From the IMG/VR virus record IMGVR_UViG_3300042371_000216, positions 1-32,838 of that record: a stretch of DNA of 32,838 nucleotides; one strand, 5' to 3'. Each line of letters opens with the position of its first letter. The first letter of the stretch is position 1. Source of the DNA: a virus. The translations under genes and the position numbers were made by a program. The notes below the pieces were generated by a model. That model had not been told where the DNA came from. It saw nothing but the letters and a program-made list of their open reading frames with translations, and made no database searches. Positions 1 to 8,114 of the stretch are shown here, piece after piece.

Positions 1-136
1 CGCTGTCGGTGCAGCATATTCAGACAAAATAGTTTTAGGCTCATCAATCCACCGAGACAAAACAAAAGCCGAAGAAGAAGTTTGGAAAATGCTACACATA
101 GCAGAACAATTAGGTATCGTGCCTAAAAGCAACAAA
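1..136. repeat. Left copy of terminal direct repeat (contig closure)
   Basis: Bases 11-136 match 32713-32838 exactly, and bases 1-10 match 32702-32711. The right copy has one extra G at 32712. Repeats like this at contig ends usually mean that a circular, or circularly permuted, genome was assembled past its own start. Only the right copy keeps the flavoenzyme reading frame open, so the left copy probably lost a G through an assembly or read error at 10/11. Confidence 0.93.
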
Positions 137-286
137 TGGAATCTGATCATCAATGTTCGGGCAACATCACCCGAACCGACCCTGCCCGAACTAGGAAACC
201 CAACAACAATAATAGGTTCACTAGCACGATCTGGATACGGAATCGCCCCACAAGCAATAGAGAAATGGATAAAGAGCCTCGTATGA
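1..286 (+). CDS. FAD-dependent oxidoreductase/lyase, C-terminal part (continues from the right end)
   Basis: This is the 3' part of the flavoenzyme gene that begins near 32173 and crosses the contig junction. The frame runs from base 11 to the TGA at 284-286; bases 1-10 are out of frame because a G is missing relative to the right-hand copy. The C-terminus contains GSLARSGYGIAPQAIEKW, a Gly-rich segment of the kind that closes the FAD site in DAO/ThiO-like enzymes. Joined across the junction, the protein would be about 271 residues, which is short for the DAO family. Its stop overlaps the ATG of the P-loop kinase (ATGA at 283-286), so the two are probably translationally coupled. The proposed role is trimming the amino acid placed on the modified thymine; see the entry at 32173. 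Confidence 0.8.
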   Translation, partial: AVGAAYSDKIVLGSSIHRDKTKAEEEVWKMLHIAEQLGIVPKSNKWNLIINVRATSPEPTLPELGNPTTIIGSLARSGYGIAPQAIEKWIKSLV

Positions 287-831
287 TAATCGTTTACTTG
301 ATCGGTGTAGCTGGCGTAGGCAAAACAACAACCGTGCAACAACTAATAAAAGATTGGAAGTTTCGTTGCCAGATAGACAAACCTTTCGCCCACTCCCACT
401 ACAACTCAACTCACGGCAAAAGCATCGTGTTGGGCAAAAACAAATTGCCCTTTGCTGGAACAGACACACTATCTTGGACAGCCATCAACCATTGGGAAAC
501 CTTCCTCAACACCTGCCTGACGCACAACATCAAACTAATCATCGGTGAAGGTGATCGCTTCTCAACAACAAAGTGTTTTGAAACCGCACAACAATATGGC
601 CAACTACTGACCTACCACCTAGAAGCACCAGACCGAACTACCCTTGAACGCCGACAACAAAGAGCCACCCAATACAAAAAGCCACTGCAAAACGAAAGTT
701 GGGTAGCAGGCAGAAAAACAAAGACCAACAACCTCGCCCAAAAGTTTAACTGCCGATCACTAAACGCCGACCTACCCACCGAAACAATCGTTGAAACCAT
801 TTACCAAGACATAAACAATGCCAATCAATAG
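283..831 (+). CDS. P-loop kinase, predicted 5-hydroxymethyl-dU DNA kinase
   Basis: This 182-aa protein has a clean Walker A motif, GVAGVGKT, at residues 8-15. An acidic LIIGEGDR segment at 85-92 is a possible Walker B or catalytic region, and an Arg-rich LERRQQR stretch at 121-127 resembles a lid. The ATG at 283 puts the P-loop at the N-terminus and overlaps the upstream stop, so I prefer it to the longer in-frame start at 136. Small P-loop kinases next to aGPT-Pplase genes in thymidine-hypermodifying phages phosphorylate 5-hydroxymethyl-dU within DNA (known for this gene context). Assigning that role here rests on the neighbours, because the sequence alone shows only a small nucleotide-kinase-like fold. 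The last 14 bases overlap the HNH gene. Confidence 0.72.
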   Translation: MIIVYLIGVAGVGKTTTVQQLIKDWKFRCQIDKPFAHSHYNSTHGKSIVLGKNKLPFAGTDTLSWTAINHWETFLNTCLTHNIKLIIGEGDRFSTTKCFETAQQYGQLLTYHLEAPDRTTLERRQQRATQYKKPLQNESWVAGRKTKTNNLAQKFNCRSLNADLPTETIVETIYQDINNANQ

Positions 832-1129
832 ACCTTGTTTGAACTGCCGAACACTAACAAGGAACGCCACTCGCTGCACCAAATGTCAAACACTCTGGTA
901 TAAACAACACCCAAAACCAGACAGACCGCACTACAAAGGCGACTACCGCAAACGAGCCAAACAGATCAGAGATCACGCCGTAGCTTGCTGGATATGCGGT
1001 GAAGGCAAACGAGTGAACGACCCATTCACGGCAGACCACCTCATACCAGCAGACCCCAACAGCCCTCTCGCAGCAGCCCACCGATCTTGCAACTCACGCC
1101 GACAAAACAAACCGATCACCCCGAACTGA
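818..1129 (+). CDS. HNH endonuclease with zinc-binding cysteines
   Basis: This 103-aa protein carries an N-terminal CxxC pair (Cys7/Cys10) and a second pair at Cys20/Cys23. A further CWIC pair (57/60) precedes the HNH core ADHLIP (His74) and HRSCNSRR (His88, Cys91). Small HNH proteins commonly lie just before terminase genes in HK97-type phages, where they assist DNA packaging or cos cleavage; TerS starts only 148 bases downstream here. The gene overlaps the kinase end by 14 bases, so it also sits at the end of the hypermodification operon. A role in cutting unmodified DNA is possible but not shown by the sequence. Confidence 0.8.
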   Translation: MPINRPCLNCRTLTRNATRCTKCQTLWYKQHPKPDRPHYKGDYRKRAKQIRDHAVACWICGEGKRVNDPFTADHLIPADPNSPLAAAHRSCNSRRQNKPITPN

Positions 1130-1159
1130 ACGCCTAAAAGCAAAAGCGATTTTTCCTAC

Positions 1160-1196
1160 GGGGTTTGCTTGATTACCCCTGTGCCCGATAGGGGCA
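1160..1196 (+). terminator. Two short adjacent hairpins between HNH and TerS
   Basis: GGGGT (1160-1164) pairs with ACCCC (1175-1179), and TGCCC (1182-1186) pairs with GGGCA (1192-1196). No U-tract follows directly, although a run of seven T lies further on near 1217-1223. The hairpins separate the modification operon from the packaging operon and could be a weak terminator. An AT-rich stretch at 1215-1277 probably holds the promoter for the late genes, but I cannot pick a convincing -35/-10 pair. Confidence 0.35.
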
Positions 1197-1277
1197 GGCA
1201 TCGTCGGCAAAACAAGTTTTTTTGGGAAAAGGTTTATGGCATACTTTGTATCCGATTAGATACGAGGCTAAAAATTT

Positions 1278-1757
1278 ATGGGTGGCAAAGGTAGCGGAGG
1301 ACACAACAGGAAACCTGTTGAACGCAAACGCCGTATCGGTAATCCGTCTGGTCGTAAGTTGCCTGAGATCGTTTCTTTGGCTGAAGTGGTATTTATGGGC
1401 AACACGATCGCACCCGAACCGCAGCGACCTTTAGGCGAGCAAGGCAAAAAGTTGTGGACACAAATTTGGGCTTCGGGTGCTGGTTGGTTGAAGCAGCAGA
1501 TGGATTTTGAATTGGTGTTGATGTTATGCGAGGCAACCGAAGAACGAACTAGATTGCGTATTCGTTTGCAGCAAAATCCTGATGCGTGGCGTGATCGCCG
1601 TGCGCTTCGGGAACTTGATCGTCAAATCATTACACTGTTAGGTCAGGTAGGCTTCAGCCCATCAGAGCGAGGACTTTTAGGTGTCGGTGAAACAACAAAG
1701 CATGATATCAGCGACCTCAATAAGCGGATTGCCGAAAAGCGTTCAGCCAGCCGATAA
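1278..1757 (+). CDS. Terminase small subunit (P27-like)
   Basis: This 159-aa protein sits directly before the large terminase. It has a basic, Gly-rich N-terminus (GGKGSGGHNRKP), a helical middle and a C-terminal segment with GVGE. This is the layout of P27-type small terminases, which bind the packaging site and hand DNA to TerL. The ATG at 1278 is the first good start after the intergenic gap. The 3' end overlaps the TerL start region by about 56 bases. The family call rests on general pattern and position, with no catalytic motif to confirm it. Confidence 0.78.
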   Translation: MGGKGSGGHNRKPVERKRRIGNPSGRKLPEIVSLAEVVFMGNTIAPEPQRPLGEQGKKLWTQIWASGAGWLKQQMDFELVLMLCEATEERTRLRIRLQQNPDAWRDRRALRELDRQIITLLGQVGFSPSERGLLGVGETTKHDISDLNKRIAEKRSASR

Positions 1758-3207
1758 GTGGAAGCCTGCGTTTTATACGCAGCGCAAGAATCGTGCAACC
1801 GATGGCGATGAGATAATCAACTTCGCTGAAACCTATTTCAATGTGCTGAAAGGTTTTCGGGCAGGCCAACCTTTACGCTTTACGACTTGGCAAAAGTGGT
1901 TGATGCGCTCGCTTTATGAGCGTGATGATGTAACGAGCAGGCTTCGTTATCGCCGTGCGCTAATCGGTTTGCCTCGTAAGCAGGGCAAAAGTTTGATGAT
2001 GTCTGCTGTCGGTGTGTATGGAATGATCGCAGGCGAAGCAGGTTCAGAGGTTTACGCTGTGGCGAACGACAGACAGCAGGCACGAATCATCTTCAATGAA
2101 GCGAAGCAACAGATCGTGAACAGCCCTTTGCTGAATGCTGAGTCAAAGATTTATCGTGATGCGATTGAGATGCCACGCTTCGGTTCGGTGTTCCGTGTTT
2201 TGTCATCAGACTTCAAAGGGCAAGCTGGATTGAATCCATCGCTGGTGCTGTTTGACGAATTGTGGGGGCAGGCGAATCACGATCTCTATGACCAGATGAC
2301 ATTAGGTTCAGGCGCACGAATAGAACCACTCACTATCAGCATTACGACTGCTGGCTACGATCTTGATTCGCTTGCAGGCAAGTTGTATCAATATGGCAAA
2401 CAAGTTGCAGCAGGCGAAGTTGATGATGACTCTTTCGGTTTCTGGTGGTGGGAAGCACCTGAAGATTGTTTGATAGATGATCGCAAAGCGTGGCGTGTAG
2501 CGAATCCGAATCTTGCCGAAGGTTTACTTGACCCAGATGATCTAGCAGTAGCAGTCAAGCAGACTTCGGAGATGGGTATGCGCCGTTGGCGTTTGAACCA
2601 GTGGGTGCGATCTCAAGAATCGTGGCTACCTGTTGGTGCGTGGGAACAATGCGTGTCAGATCGTCAGTTGGATTCGGAGTTGCCTGTGTGGGTGGGGATT
2701 GATATGGCTTTGAAGCACGACAGCATCGGTGTCGTGATCGCTCAGCCTCAAGATGGTTGCACTGTTGTTCGCTCAAAGATTTGGCAACCTTCGCTTGAAG
2801 GCGTTGATGTTTCTGAAGTAGAAGTTTATTTGCGTGAAGTTCACGCCACCTATCGGGTGCAAGAGTTCGCCTTTGACCCTGCTTACTTTCAGAGAAGCGC
2901 AGAAGCGTTAAGCGATGACGGGCTACCGATGGTTGAGTTCGGGCAATCGGCAGCACGAATGATTCCTGCTTGCGGTAACGCCTATGAGATGATCGTGAAC
3001 AAGAAAGTGGCGCACGATGGCTCACCAACTTTCACAGATCAGGTGCTATCTGCTGCACAACGAATGACTGACACTGGTTGGCGGTTAAGTAAAGGCAAGT
3101 CAAGGCGTAAGATAGATGCGTGTATTGCTATGGTGATGGCGTTAGATCGTGCAACAACTAGAGCGACAGCAGTTATTGAACCATCAGTATTGGACATTTG
3201 GAAATGA
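1702..3207 (+). CDS. terL: Terminase large subunit (HK97-type)
   Basis: This is the packaging motor ATPase and headful/cos nuclease, 501 aa from the ATG at 1702. It shows a Walker A-like motif in LPRKQGKSLMMSAVG, a Walker B in PSLVLFDELWGQ, and RNase H-fold nuclease acidic residues in WVGIDMALKHDSIG and KIDACIAMVMALDRA. Its length is typical for the HK97-type family. A GTG at 1681 would extend it by seven residues; I prefer the ATG because it shortens the overlap with TerS. The stop overlaps the ATG of the next small gene (ATGA at 3204-3207). Confidence 0.93.
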   Translation: MISATSISGLPKSVQPADKWKPAFYTQRKNRATDGDEIINFAETYFNVLKGFRAGQPLRFTTWQKWLMRSLYERDDVTSRLRYRRALIGLPRKQGKSLMMSAVGVYGMIAGEAGSEVYAVANDRQQARIIFNEAKQQIVNSPLLNAESKIYRDAIEMPRFGSVFRVLSSDFKGQAGLNPSLVLFDELWGQANHDLYDQMTLGSGARIEPLTISITTAGYDLDSLAGKLYQYGKQVAAGEVDDDSFGFWWWEAPEDCLIDDRKAWRVANPNLAEGLLDPDDLAVAVKQTSEMGMRRWRLNQWVRSQESWLPVGAWEQCVSDRQLDSELPVWVGIDMALKHDSIGVVIAQPQDGCTVVRSKIWQPSLEGVDVSEVEVYLREVHATYRVQEFAFDPAYFQRSAEALSDDGLPMVEFGQSAARMIPACGNAYEMIVNKKVAHDGSPTFTDQVLSAAQRMTDTGWRLSKGKSRRKIDACIAMVMALDRATTRATAVIEPSVLDIWK

Positions 3208-3347
3208 TTAACAAAACAAATATAACTACAGCGATGGAAATTGTTGGTGGCGTATTGATCGTGTTGGGTGTTTCGGCTTTTAGTGTGCCGATTAGTGTTA
3301 TTGTTGCTGGAGTTCTTTTGATTGTTGCTGGAGGTCTAGCAGTATGA
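3204..3347 (+). CDS. Small membrane protein between terminase and portal
   Basis: This 47-aa ORF is coupled at both ends by ATGA overlaps, with TerL at 3204 and the portal at 3344. After a short polar N-terminus (MINKTNITTAMEI) nearly the whole protein is hydrophobic, giving one or two membrane-spanning segments. The strict overlaps on both sides argue that it is translated. I do not recognise a family. The position is typical of tiny membrane proteins in actinophage head operons. Confidence 0.68.
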   Translation: MINKTNITTAMEIVGGVLIVLGVSAFSVPISVIVAGVLLIVAGGLAV

Positions 3348-4507
3348 GTTTGTTTCGCAGGTCTGAACAACGAGCGTTGCCGACTTCTATTGACCCATAT
3401 CAGATCACGGCTCGCCCGTATTATCCAAACTACACAGGCGAAATCGTTACCGAACTCACAGCGTTAGCGCACAGCGCAGTCATTTCAGCAGTAACTATTC
3501 TTGCTGATTCAATCGCTGCGATGCCACTTGAACTTACTCGCACTCGTGGTGGTCGCATAGAGAAACTTCCCACACCATCGGTTCTGCAACGCCCGAACGA
3601 TAGACAAAATATGTTTGAGTTCGTTCACCAAACTATGGCAACTCTTGCTTTGCACGGCAACGCCTACATTTATGCGCCTCAAGGTTCAAACGGTTTGCCT
3701 TTAGAGATGCGAAACATTCACCCTAAAGCAATCAACAAAATCGCAGTAACCGACACAGGCGAAATGATTTATGAGATGGGCAAACAAGAATACTCAAGCA
3801 AAGACATTCGTGCAATCCACTGGTTGATCTTGCCGAATCAGTTGCGTGGCGTTTCACCGATAGACACAATGCGAAACACTGTCGGTATGGGCTTAGCGAT
3901 GGACAGATTCTTGGCACAGTTCTATGGCGAAGGCGCAACACCATCATCAGTTTTAGAAACAGATGGCGCATTAACACCAGATCAGGCACGACAGATTCGT
4001 GATTCGTGGGAAGAATCACATTACAAACATCGTAAACCAGCCGTGCTTCAAGGCGGATTGAAGTGGAGGCCAATCACAACAAGCGCAGCCGATATGCAAA
4101 TGTTGGAACATAAAGAGTCAATCATTCGTGATATCGCCCGTGTGTATCGCATACCGCTTCACTTAATCATCGGCACAGGCGGAGACAGCCAGACATATCA
4201 GAATCTTGAAGCAGTCGGTTCAGCGTTCTACCAATACACGCTTCTAGGTTGGGTGCGTAGATTAGAAACAGCGTTCAGCGAAATGTTGCCTATCAATGAG
4301 CAGGTTCGTTTCAATGCTTCAGAGTTCTTGCGAGCCGACTTGATGACCCGTGTTAAGGCACAGCAGTTGCAAATACTTTCTGGCACGATGACACCGAACG
4401 AAGCACGAGAGATTGAGAACCGTGAACCTTACGATGGTGGCAACGATTTCAGCGCACCTTCAATCACACCGAACATTGGCAGCGATGCCATACCGCCAGA
4501 AAAGTAG
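3344..4507 (+). CDS. Portal protein (HK97 family)
   Basis: This 387-aa protein follows the terminase and precedes the protease. It has the HK97-portal N-terminal signature HSAVISAVTILADSIAAMPL (about residues 43-62) and later GNAYIY, IHWL, GVSPID and DIARVYRIPLHLI segments that recur in this family. It would form the dodecameric ring through which DNA enters the capsid. The length is in the usual range for the family. Confidence 0.93.
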   Translation: MSLFRRSEQRALPTSIDPYQITARPYYPNYTGEIVTELTALAHSAVISAVTILADSIAAMPLELTRTRGGRIEKLPTPSVLQRPNDRQNMFEFVHQTMATLALHGNAYIYAPQGSNGLPLEMRNIHPKAINKIAVTDTGEMIYEMGKQEYSSKDIRAIHWLILPNQLRGVSPIDTMRNTVGMGLAMDRFLAQFYGEGATPSSVLETDGALTPDQARQIRDSWEESHYKHRKPAVLQGGLKWRPITTSAADMQMLEHKESIIRDIARVYRIPLHLIIGTGGDSQTYQNLEAVGSAFYQYTLLGWVRRLETAFSEMLPINEQVRFNASEFLRADLMTRVKAQQLQILSGTMTPNEAREIENREPYDGGNDFSAPSITPNIGSDAIPPEK

Positions 4508-4516
4508 CAAACATTT

Positions 4517-4774
4517 ATGATTTCAAAAGCAGTAACAGTTACAACTTCACCAACTTTGATTGTGCCTGCCGACAATATTCCTAGAACTGTTTACATTCAC
4601 AATGGTGGTGGCGCAAAAATTTATTTAGGTGGCGCAGATGTTTCAACAGGGAACGGATTTCATTTAGGAAACGGTGAATCGCAAGATATTTTTGTGCCAA
4701 CAAACGAAAAACTTTACGGCATTGTTGCTAGTTCAACGCATACGATCAATGTTTTGACTCCAGATTTGGATTGA
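4517..4774 (+). CDS. Small predicted beta-rich virion protein
   Basis: This 85-aa protein is rich in beta-forming and small residues, with segments such as IYLGGADVSTGNGFHLGNG and YGIVASSTHTINVL. That pattern is common in small jelly-roll-like head or fibre decoration proteins. It lies nine bases after the portal gene and just before the next head gene, so it is probably a structural or decoration protein. No specific family is recognised. Confidence 0.6.
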   Translation: MISKAVTVTTSPTLIVPADNIPRTVYIHNGGGAKIYLGGADVSTGNGFHLGNGESQDIFVPTNEKLYGIVASSTHTINVLTPDLD

Positions 4775-4776
4775 TA

Positions 4777-5811
4777 ATGCCTTACGAAGTAATTATGAAC
4801 GCCGAAAATTGTGATGGACACGCCGTTGTCAAGGTTGGTTCAATGATTCCTGTTGATGGTGGTTGCCACGCAACACATCAAGAGGCGTTAGATCAGATGA
4901 TTGCGTTGAATATTGCTACAGCAGATGAGCGAAGCGAACGAAATGAACAGATGGTTGCTGCGATTGATGAGGCGATCAATCTTTTGTTGCAAGCGAAGAT
5001 GACTTACGAAGCCGATGAAGAAGAAGATGAAGATGAGCCAATGGATTCAAGCGAGATGGAAGATGATGAGGAATATAGGGCGGTGAACCTTGTTGCGCCT
5101 GCTTTTATGCGAGCATCTGCCAAGCGTGGGCTGGCATTACACGAACAAGGCGAATCAGGTGATGGGCTTGTGCCTGCAACTGTCGCTGATGCTCGCCGTA
5201 TGGCGAACGGTGAAGCGTTAAGCGAGAACAAATGGCGCAAAATATCCCCGTGGATTGCTCGCCACATCGTTGATCTTGACGCAGTTCAAGGCGATGAGAT
5301 CACTGCTGGACTTGTAGCGATGCTGTTGTGGGGTGGCGGTTCAAGCAAAGCGAGCGCAAGACGAACGCAAGCATACGCAGAACGAATCGTGAACCAGTTA
5401 GAGAACGAAACTCGTGCGCCTGCACCTAAGAAAGATCAGATCAAAGGCAGTGAGAAGAACCCTGAAGGCTCAGCACAAGGCAAAACAGGTGGCATAGTTC
5501 TTAACGAAGCAACGAACAAAGCACTTGAAAACAAAGTTAAGGAACATAATGAGAAGATGAAGGAACGCAACCGACCTGATTGGACTCGCACATCTTTGGG
5601 TGCAGTCAAGTCGGTCTATCGGCGTGGCGCAGGTGCGTTCTCAACATCACACAGACCTGGAATTGGTAGAGCACAGTGGGCGATGGCAAGAGTGAACGCC
5701 TTTCTGTTCTTATGCCGAACAGGTGCGCCAGCAAACTCAAATTATATAACTGACAACGATCTGCTCAAGCCTTCACACCCGAAGTATTCAAGCAGTAGCG
5801 AAAACAAATAA
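4777..5811 (+). CDS. Conserved phage head-region protein of unknown function
   Basis: This is a 344-aa protein starting at the ATG 4777, two bases after the previous stop; a TTG six bases earlier is possible. It has an N-terminal region of about 90 residues ending in a Glu/Asp-rich stretch (residues ~73-90). A central segment reads WIARHIVDLDA followed by AMLLWGGGSSKASARR. The C-terminus contains RAQWAMARVNAFLFLCRTG followed by YITDNDLLKPSHPKY. I have the impression that the last two segments recur in phage proteins encoded beside prohead proteases, but I cannot give a tested function. It may contribute to capsid assembly or scaffolding (inference from position). Confidence 0.68.
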   Translation: MPYEVIMNAENCDGHAVVKVGSMIPVDGGCHATHQEALDQMIALNIATADERSERNEQMVAAIDEAINLLLQAKMTYEADEEEDEDEPMDSSEMEDDEEYRAVNLVAPAFMRASAKRGLALHEQGESGDGLVPATVADARRMANGEALSENKWRKISPWIARHIVDLDAVQGDEITAGLVAMLLWGGGSSKASARRTQAYAERIVNQLENETRAPAPKKDQIKGSEKNPEGSAQGKTGGIVLNEATNKALENKVKEHNEKMKERNRPDWTRTSLGAVKSVYRRGAGAFSTSHRPGIGRAQWAMARVNAFLFLCRTGAPANSNYITDNDLLKPSHPKYSSSSENK

Positions 5812-5833
5812 TATCAACTAATGTGAGGTAACT

Positions 5834-6430
5834 ATGAGCCAAACATTTAACTGGATTGCAAAACCGATTGACGAGAAAAGAACTATCGCCTACAGCAATC
5901 TTGAAGTTCGTGCCGAAGGTGATGGCAACACTTTGATTGGTTACGCTTCAGTGTTTGATTCGCCATCAGAGCCAATGCCATTTGTTGAATATGTGAAGCG
6001 TGGTGCGTTCAGCAAAACGATTAACGATGGCGCAGATGTTCGCTTGTTGATTGATCACGAGGGAGTTCCGTTGGCAAGAACAAAATCTGGAACACTTGTC
6101 TTGGAAGAAGATGAGCGTGGCTTGCGTGTAGAGGCAGACCTTGACCCAAGTAATCCTGATGCTGCACGAATTATCTCAGCGATGAAGCGAGGCGATCTTT
6201 CACAGATGAGTTTTGCTTTCCGCACAATCAAAGATAACTGGTCAGATGATCGTTCAGTTCGTGAACTTCGTGAGGTTCAGTTGTTTGATGTGAGCGTGGT
6301 TACTTTCCCTGCATACGAAGAAACGGTGGCAGAGTTGCGTAACGCTTCTGCACCTGTTACTATCGCACCGACTTCAAAGTTGCTTCTGCGAAAATCGCAG
6401 ATCGCAGTTGAGAAGTTACGCAGCCGTTAA
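5834..6430 (+). CDS. HK97-family prohead protease
   Basis: This is a 198-aa serine protease that cleaves capsid and scaffold segments during head maturation. The family landmarks are visible: GYASVFDS near residue 36, VKRGAF near 55, the catalytic His in LLIDHEGVPLART (His75), and the catalytic Ser in GDLSQMSFAF (Ser126), followed by FDVSVVTFPAY. It sits directly before the major capsid gene, as in HK97. The RBS is GTGAGGTAACT before ATG 5834. Confidence 0.95.
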   Translation: MSQTFNWIAKPIDEKRTIAYSNLEVRAEGDGNTLIGYASVFDSPSEPMPFVEYVKRGAFSKTINDGADVRLLIDHEGVPLARTKSGTLVLEEDERGLRVEADLDPSNPDAARIISAMKRGDLSQMSFAFRTIKDNWSDDRSVRELREVQLFDVSVVTFPAYEETVAELRNASAPVTIAPTSKLLLRKSQIAVEKLRSR

Positions 6431-6503
6431 ACAGCCGAACATTTGTTCACTGAGTTTTGACACTCCGAAGAAAACAAAAACTATAAGACCATTGGAGGTC
6501 GTA

Positions 6504-7826
6504 ATGTCATTTAGCACAACACTTATTGAAAAGCGTGATGCTGCACTTGCAAAGGCTGAAGCAATCGTTTCGGCAGCAACAGCAGACGCACGAGAACTTA
6601 CAGTTGAAGAAGATGCAGAAATCACTGCTTCTCTTGCTGATGTTCGTTCACTTGATGAACAAATTGAAAAGCACACTGAACTTGAAAAGCGTTCAGCAGA
6701 AGCAGCAGAACTTCGCAAAGAAAAGAAGTTTGATGTTGCTGTCGGCGGAACAGTCGTAAAGTCAGAGGCTCGCACCTACTCGCCACAAGCAGAATCATCG
6801 TTCTTGAAAGATGCCTACGCAGCACAATTCAACAACGATTACTCAGCACAACAGCGTCTTGCTCGCCACATGAACGAAGAAAAGATTGAACGCCGTGATG
6901 TAACCAGCGCAAACTTTGCTGGCTTGATCGTGCCTCAATTCTTGACTGAGTTGGCTGCACCGTTCGCTCGTGCAGGTCGCCCGTTCCTTGATGTTGCTCG
7001 CAAGCACCAACTACCTGATCAAGGTTTGGTTATCAGCATCAGCAAAGTAACGACAGGTTCAGCAACCGCAGTTCAAACTGAAGGTGCTGCTGTTCAAGAA
7101 ACCAATATGGATGACACGAAACTTGATGTGTCAATCGTAACTGTTGCTGGTCAGCAAAATGTTTCACGCCAATCTATTGAGCGTGGCACAAACATTGACT
7201 CGCTTGTTATGGCTGACCTTGTTAGCGCATACCATACGAACCTTGACAGCCTGTTTGTAACAACAAGTGCAACATCACTAACCAATGTGATCACACAGGT
7301 CGTTACTTACACAGACGCATCACCTACAGTTGCAGAGTTGTATCCGAAGTTGGCTGACGCAATTCAGCGAATTCAAACAAACTTCTTCGCTGGCCCGAAC
7401 TTCATTCTGATGCACCCACGCCGACTTGCTTTCATTTTGGCTGCACTTGATGATCAGAAGCGACCATTGGCTGTGCCAGTGCCTAACTTCAACGGTCAGC
7501 CTGCTGTTGCTTCAGGTAACGGTGCGCCAGTTTACGGTAACTCGGGATACACAATCTTGGGTTTGCCAGTAATCACTGACGCAAATGTGATCACAACAAA
7601 CGGTGCAGGTGCTAACGAAGATGTCATCATTTTCGGTAACACACAAGAAGCACACTTGTTTGAACAAGGTTCAGGTGAGCCAATGATGTTGCGCTTTGAG
7701 CAACCAAAGGCTGCTGAACTTGATGTAACGATGATTGTTTATGGCTACTCAGCGTTCACAGCAAATCGTTATCCAAATGCCTTCTCACTTATCGGTGGCA
7801 CAGGATTAGTAACACCAACATTCTGA
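6504..7826 (+). CDS. Major capsid protein (HK97 fold)
   Basis: The 440-aa protein starts at the ATG 6504, preceded by a good RBS (TTGGAGG at 6492-6498). Longer in-frame starts would run back into the protease gene. Residues 1-110 are highly charged and helical, matching the delta/scaffold domain removed by the prohead protease. The rest has the family pattern, including GLIVPQFLTELAAPFARAGR near the start of the mature part and GLPVITDANV and IIFGNTQEAHLFE in the C-terminal half. A strong hairpin follows at 7846-7883. Confidence 0.95.
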   Translation: MSFSTTLIEKRDAALAKAEAIVSAATADARELTVEEDAEITASLADVRSLDEQIEKHTELEKRSAEAAELRKEKKFDVAVGGTVVKSEARTYSPQAESSFLKDAYAAQFNNDYSAQQRLARHMNEEKIERRDVTSANFAGLIVPQFLTELAAPFARAGRPFLDVARKHQLPDQGLVISISKVTTGSATAVQTEGAAVQETNMDDTKLDVSIVTVAGQQNVSRQSIERGTNIDSLVMADLVSAYHTNLDSLFVTTSATSLTNVITQVVTYTDASPTVAELYPKLADAIQRIQTNFFAGPNFILMHPRRLAFILAALDDQKRPLAVPVPNFNGQPAVASGNGAPVYGNSGYTILGLPVITDANVITTNGAGANEDVIIFGNTQEAHLFEQGSGEPMMLRFEQPKAAELDVTMIVYGYSAFTANRYPNAFSLIGGTGLVTPTF

Positions 7827-7845
7827 TCTAGGTCAGACATCGCTT

Positions 7846-7883
7846 AAAGGTTGCTGATATCCTTCGGGGTGTCAGCAACCTTT
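7846..7883 (+). terminator. Perfect hairpin with UUCG tetraloop after the capsid gene
   Basis: AAAGGTTGCTGA (7846-7857) is perfectly complementary to TCAGCAACCTTT (7872-7883). Inside this 12-bp stem the pairing continues through two G-U wobbles to CC-TTCG-GG, so the whole element is a 17-bp stem closed by a UUCG tetraloop (7863-7866). Only TTT of the stem and an interrupted T-run follow. It may act as a partial terminator or as a 3' stabiliser that raises capsid mRNA over downstream genes. Confidence 0.8.
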
Positions 7884-7901
7884 AGCATTTACGGAGTGTT
7901 T

Positions 7902-8111
7902 ATGAGCAAACAAATTGATGCCCTGCTTCAAGAACGGGCAGGCTATGTGAAGCGCAATCTGCCAAAGCGTGTTGAATCTGTTGATGCTGCTTTGCGTGAA
8001 CTAGGTTTTGACAACAAATATATGAGCGAAGAACCACAAGTTGAGACAGCGAGCATTGAAGTTGAGGTTGAGAAATCAGTTTTGAAGCGTGGTAAGAAAA
8101 AGAAGGCATAA
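7902..8111 (+). CDS. Small charged head-region protein
   Basis: This 69-aa protein starts at the ATG 7902, behind an ACGGAGTG RBS and just after the UUCG hairpin. It is hydrophilic and probably helical. The N-terminus (MSKQIDALLQERAGYVKRNL) is amphipathic and the C-terminus is a Lys-rich tail (KRGKKKKA). Small proteins of this form follow the capsid gene in many actinophages. The function is unknown; a minor head or completion role is inferred from position. Confidence 0.68.
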   Translation: MSKQIDALLQERAGYVKRNLPKRVESVDAALRELGFDNKYMSEEPQVETASIEVEVEKSVLKRGKKKKA

Positions 8112-8114
8112 CTA

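Noticed and set aside
136-282. Longer start for the kinase at 136
   Set aside because: It would overlap the flavoenzyme C-terminus in another frame and put 49 extra residues before the P-loop, which is normally N-terminal.
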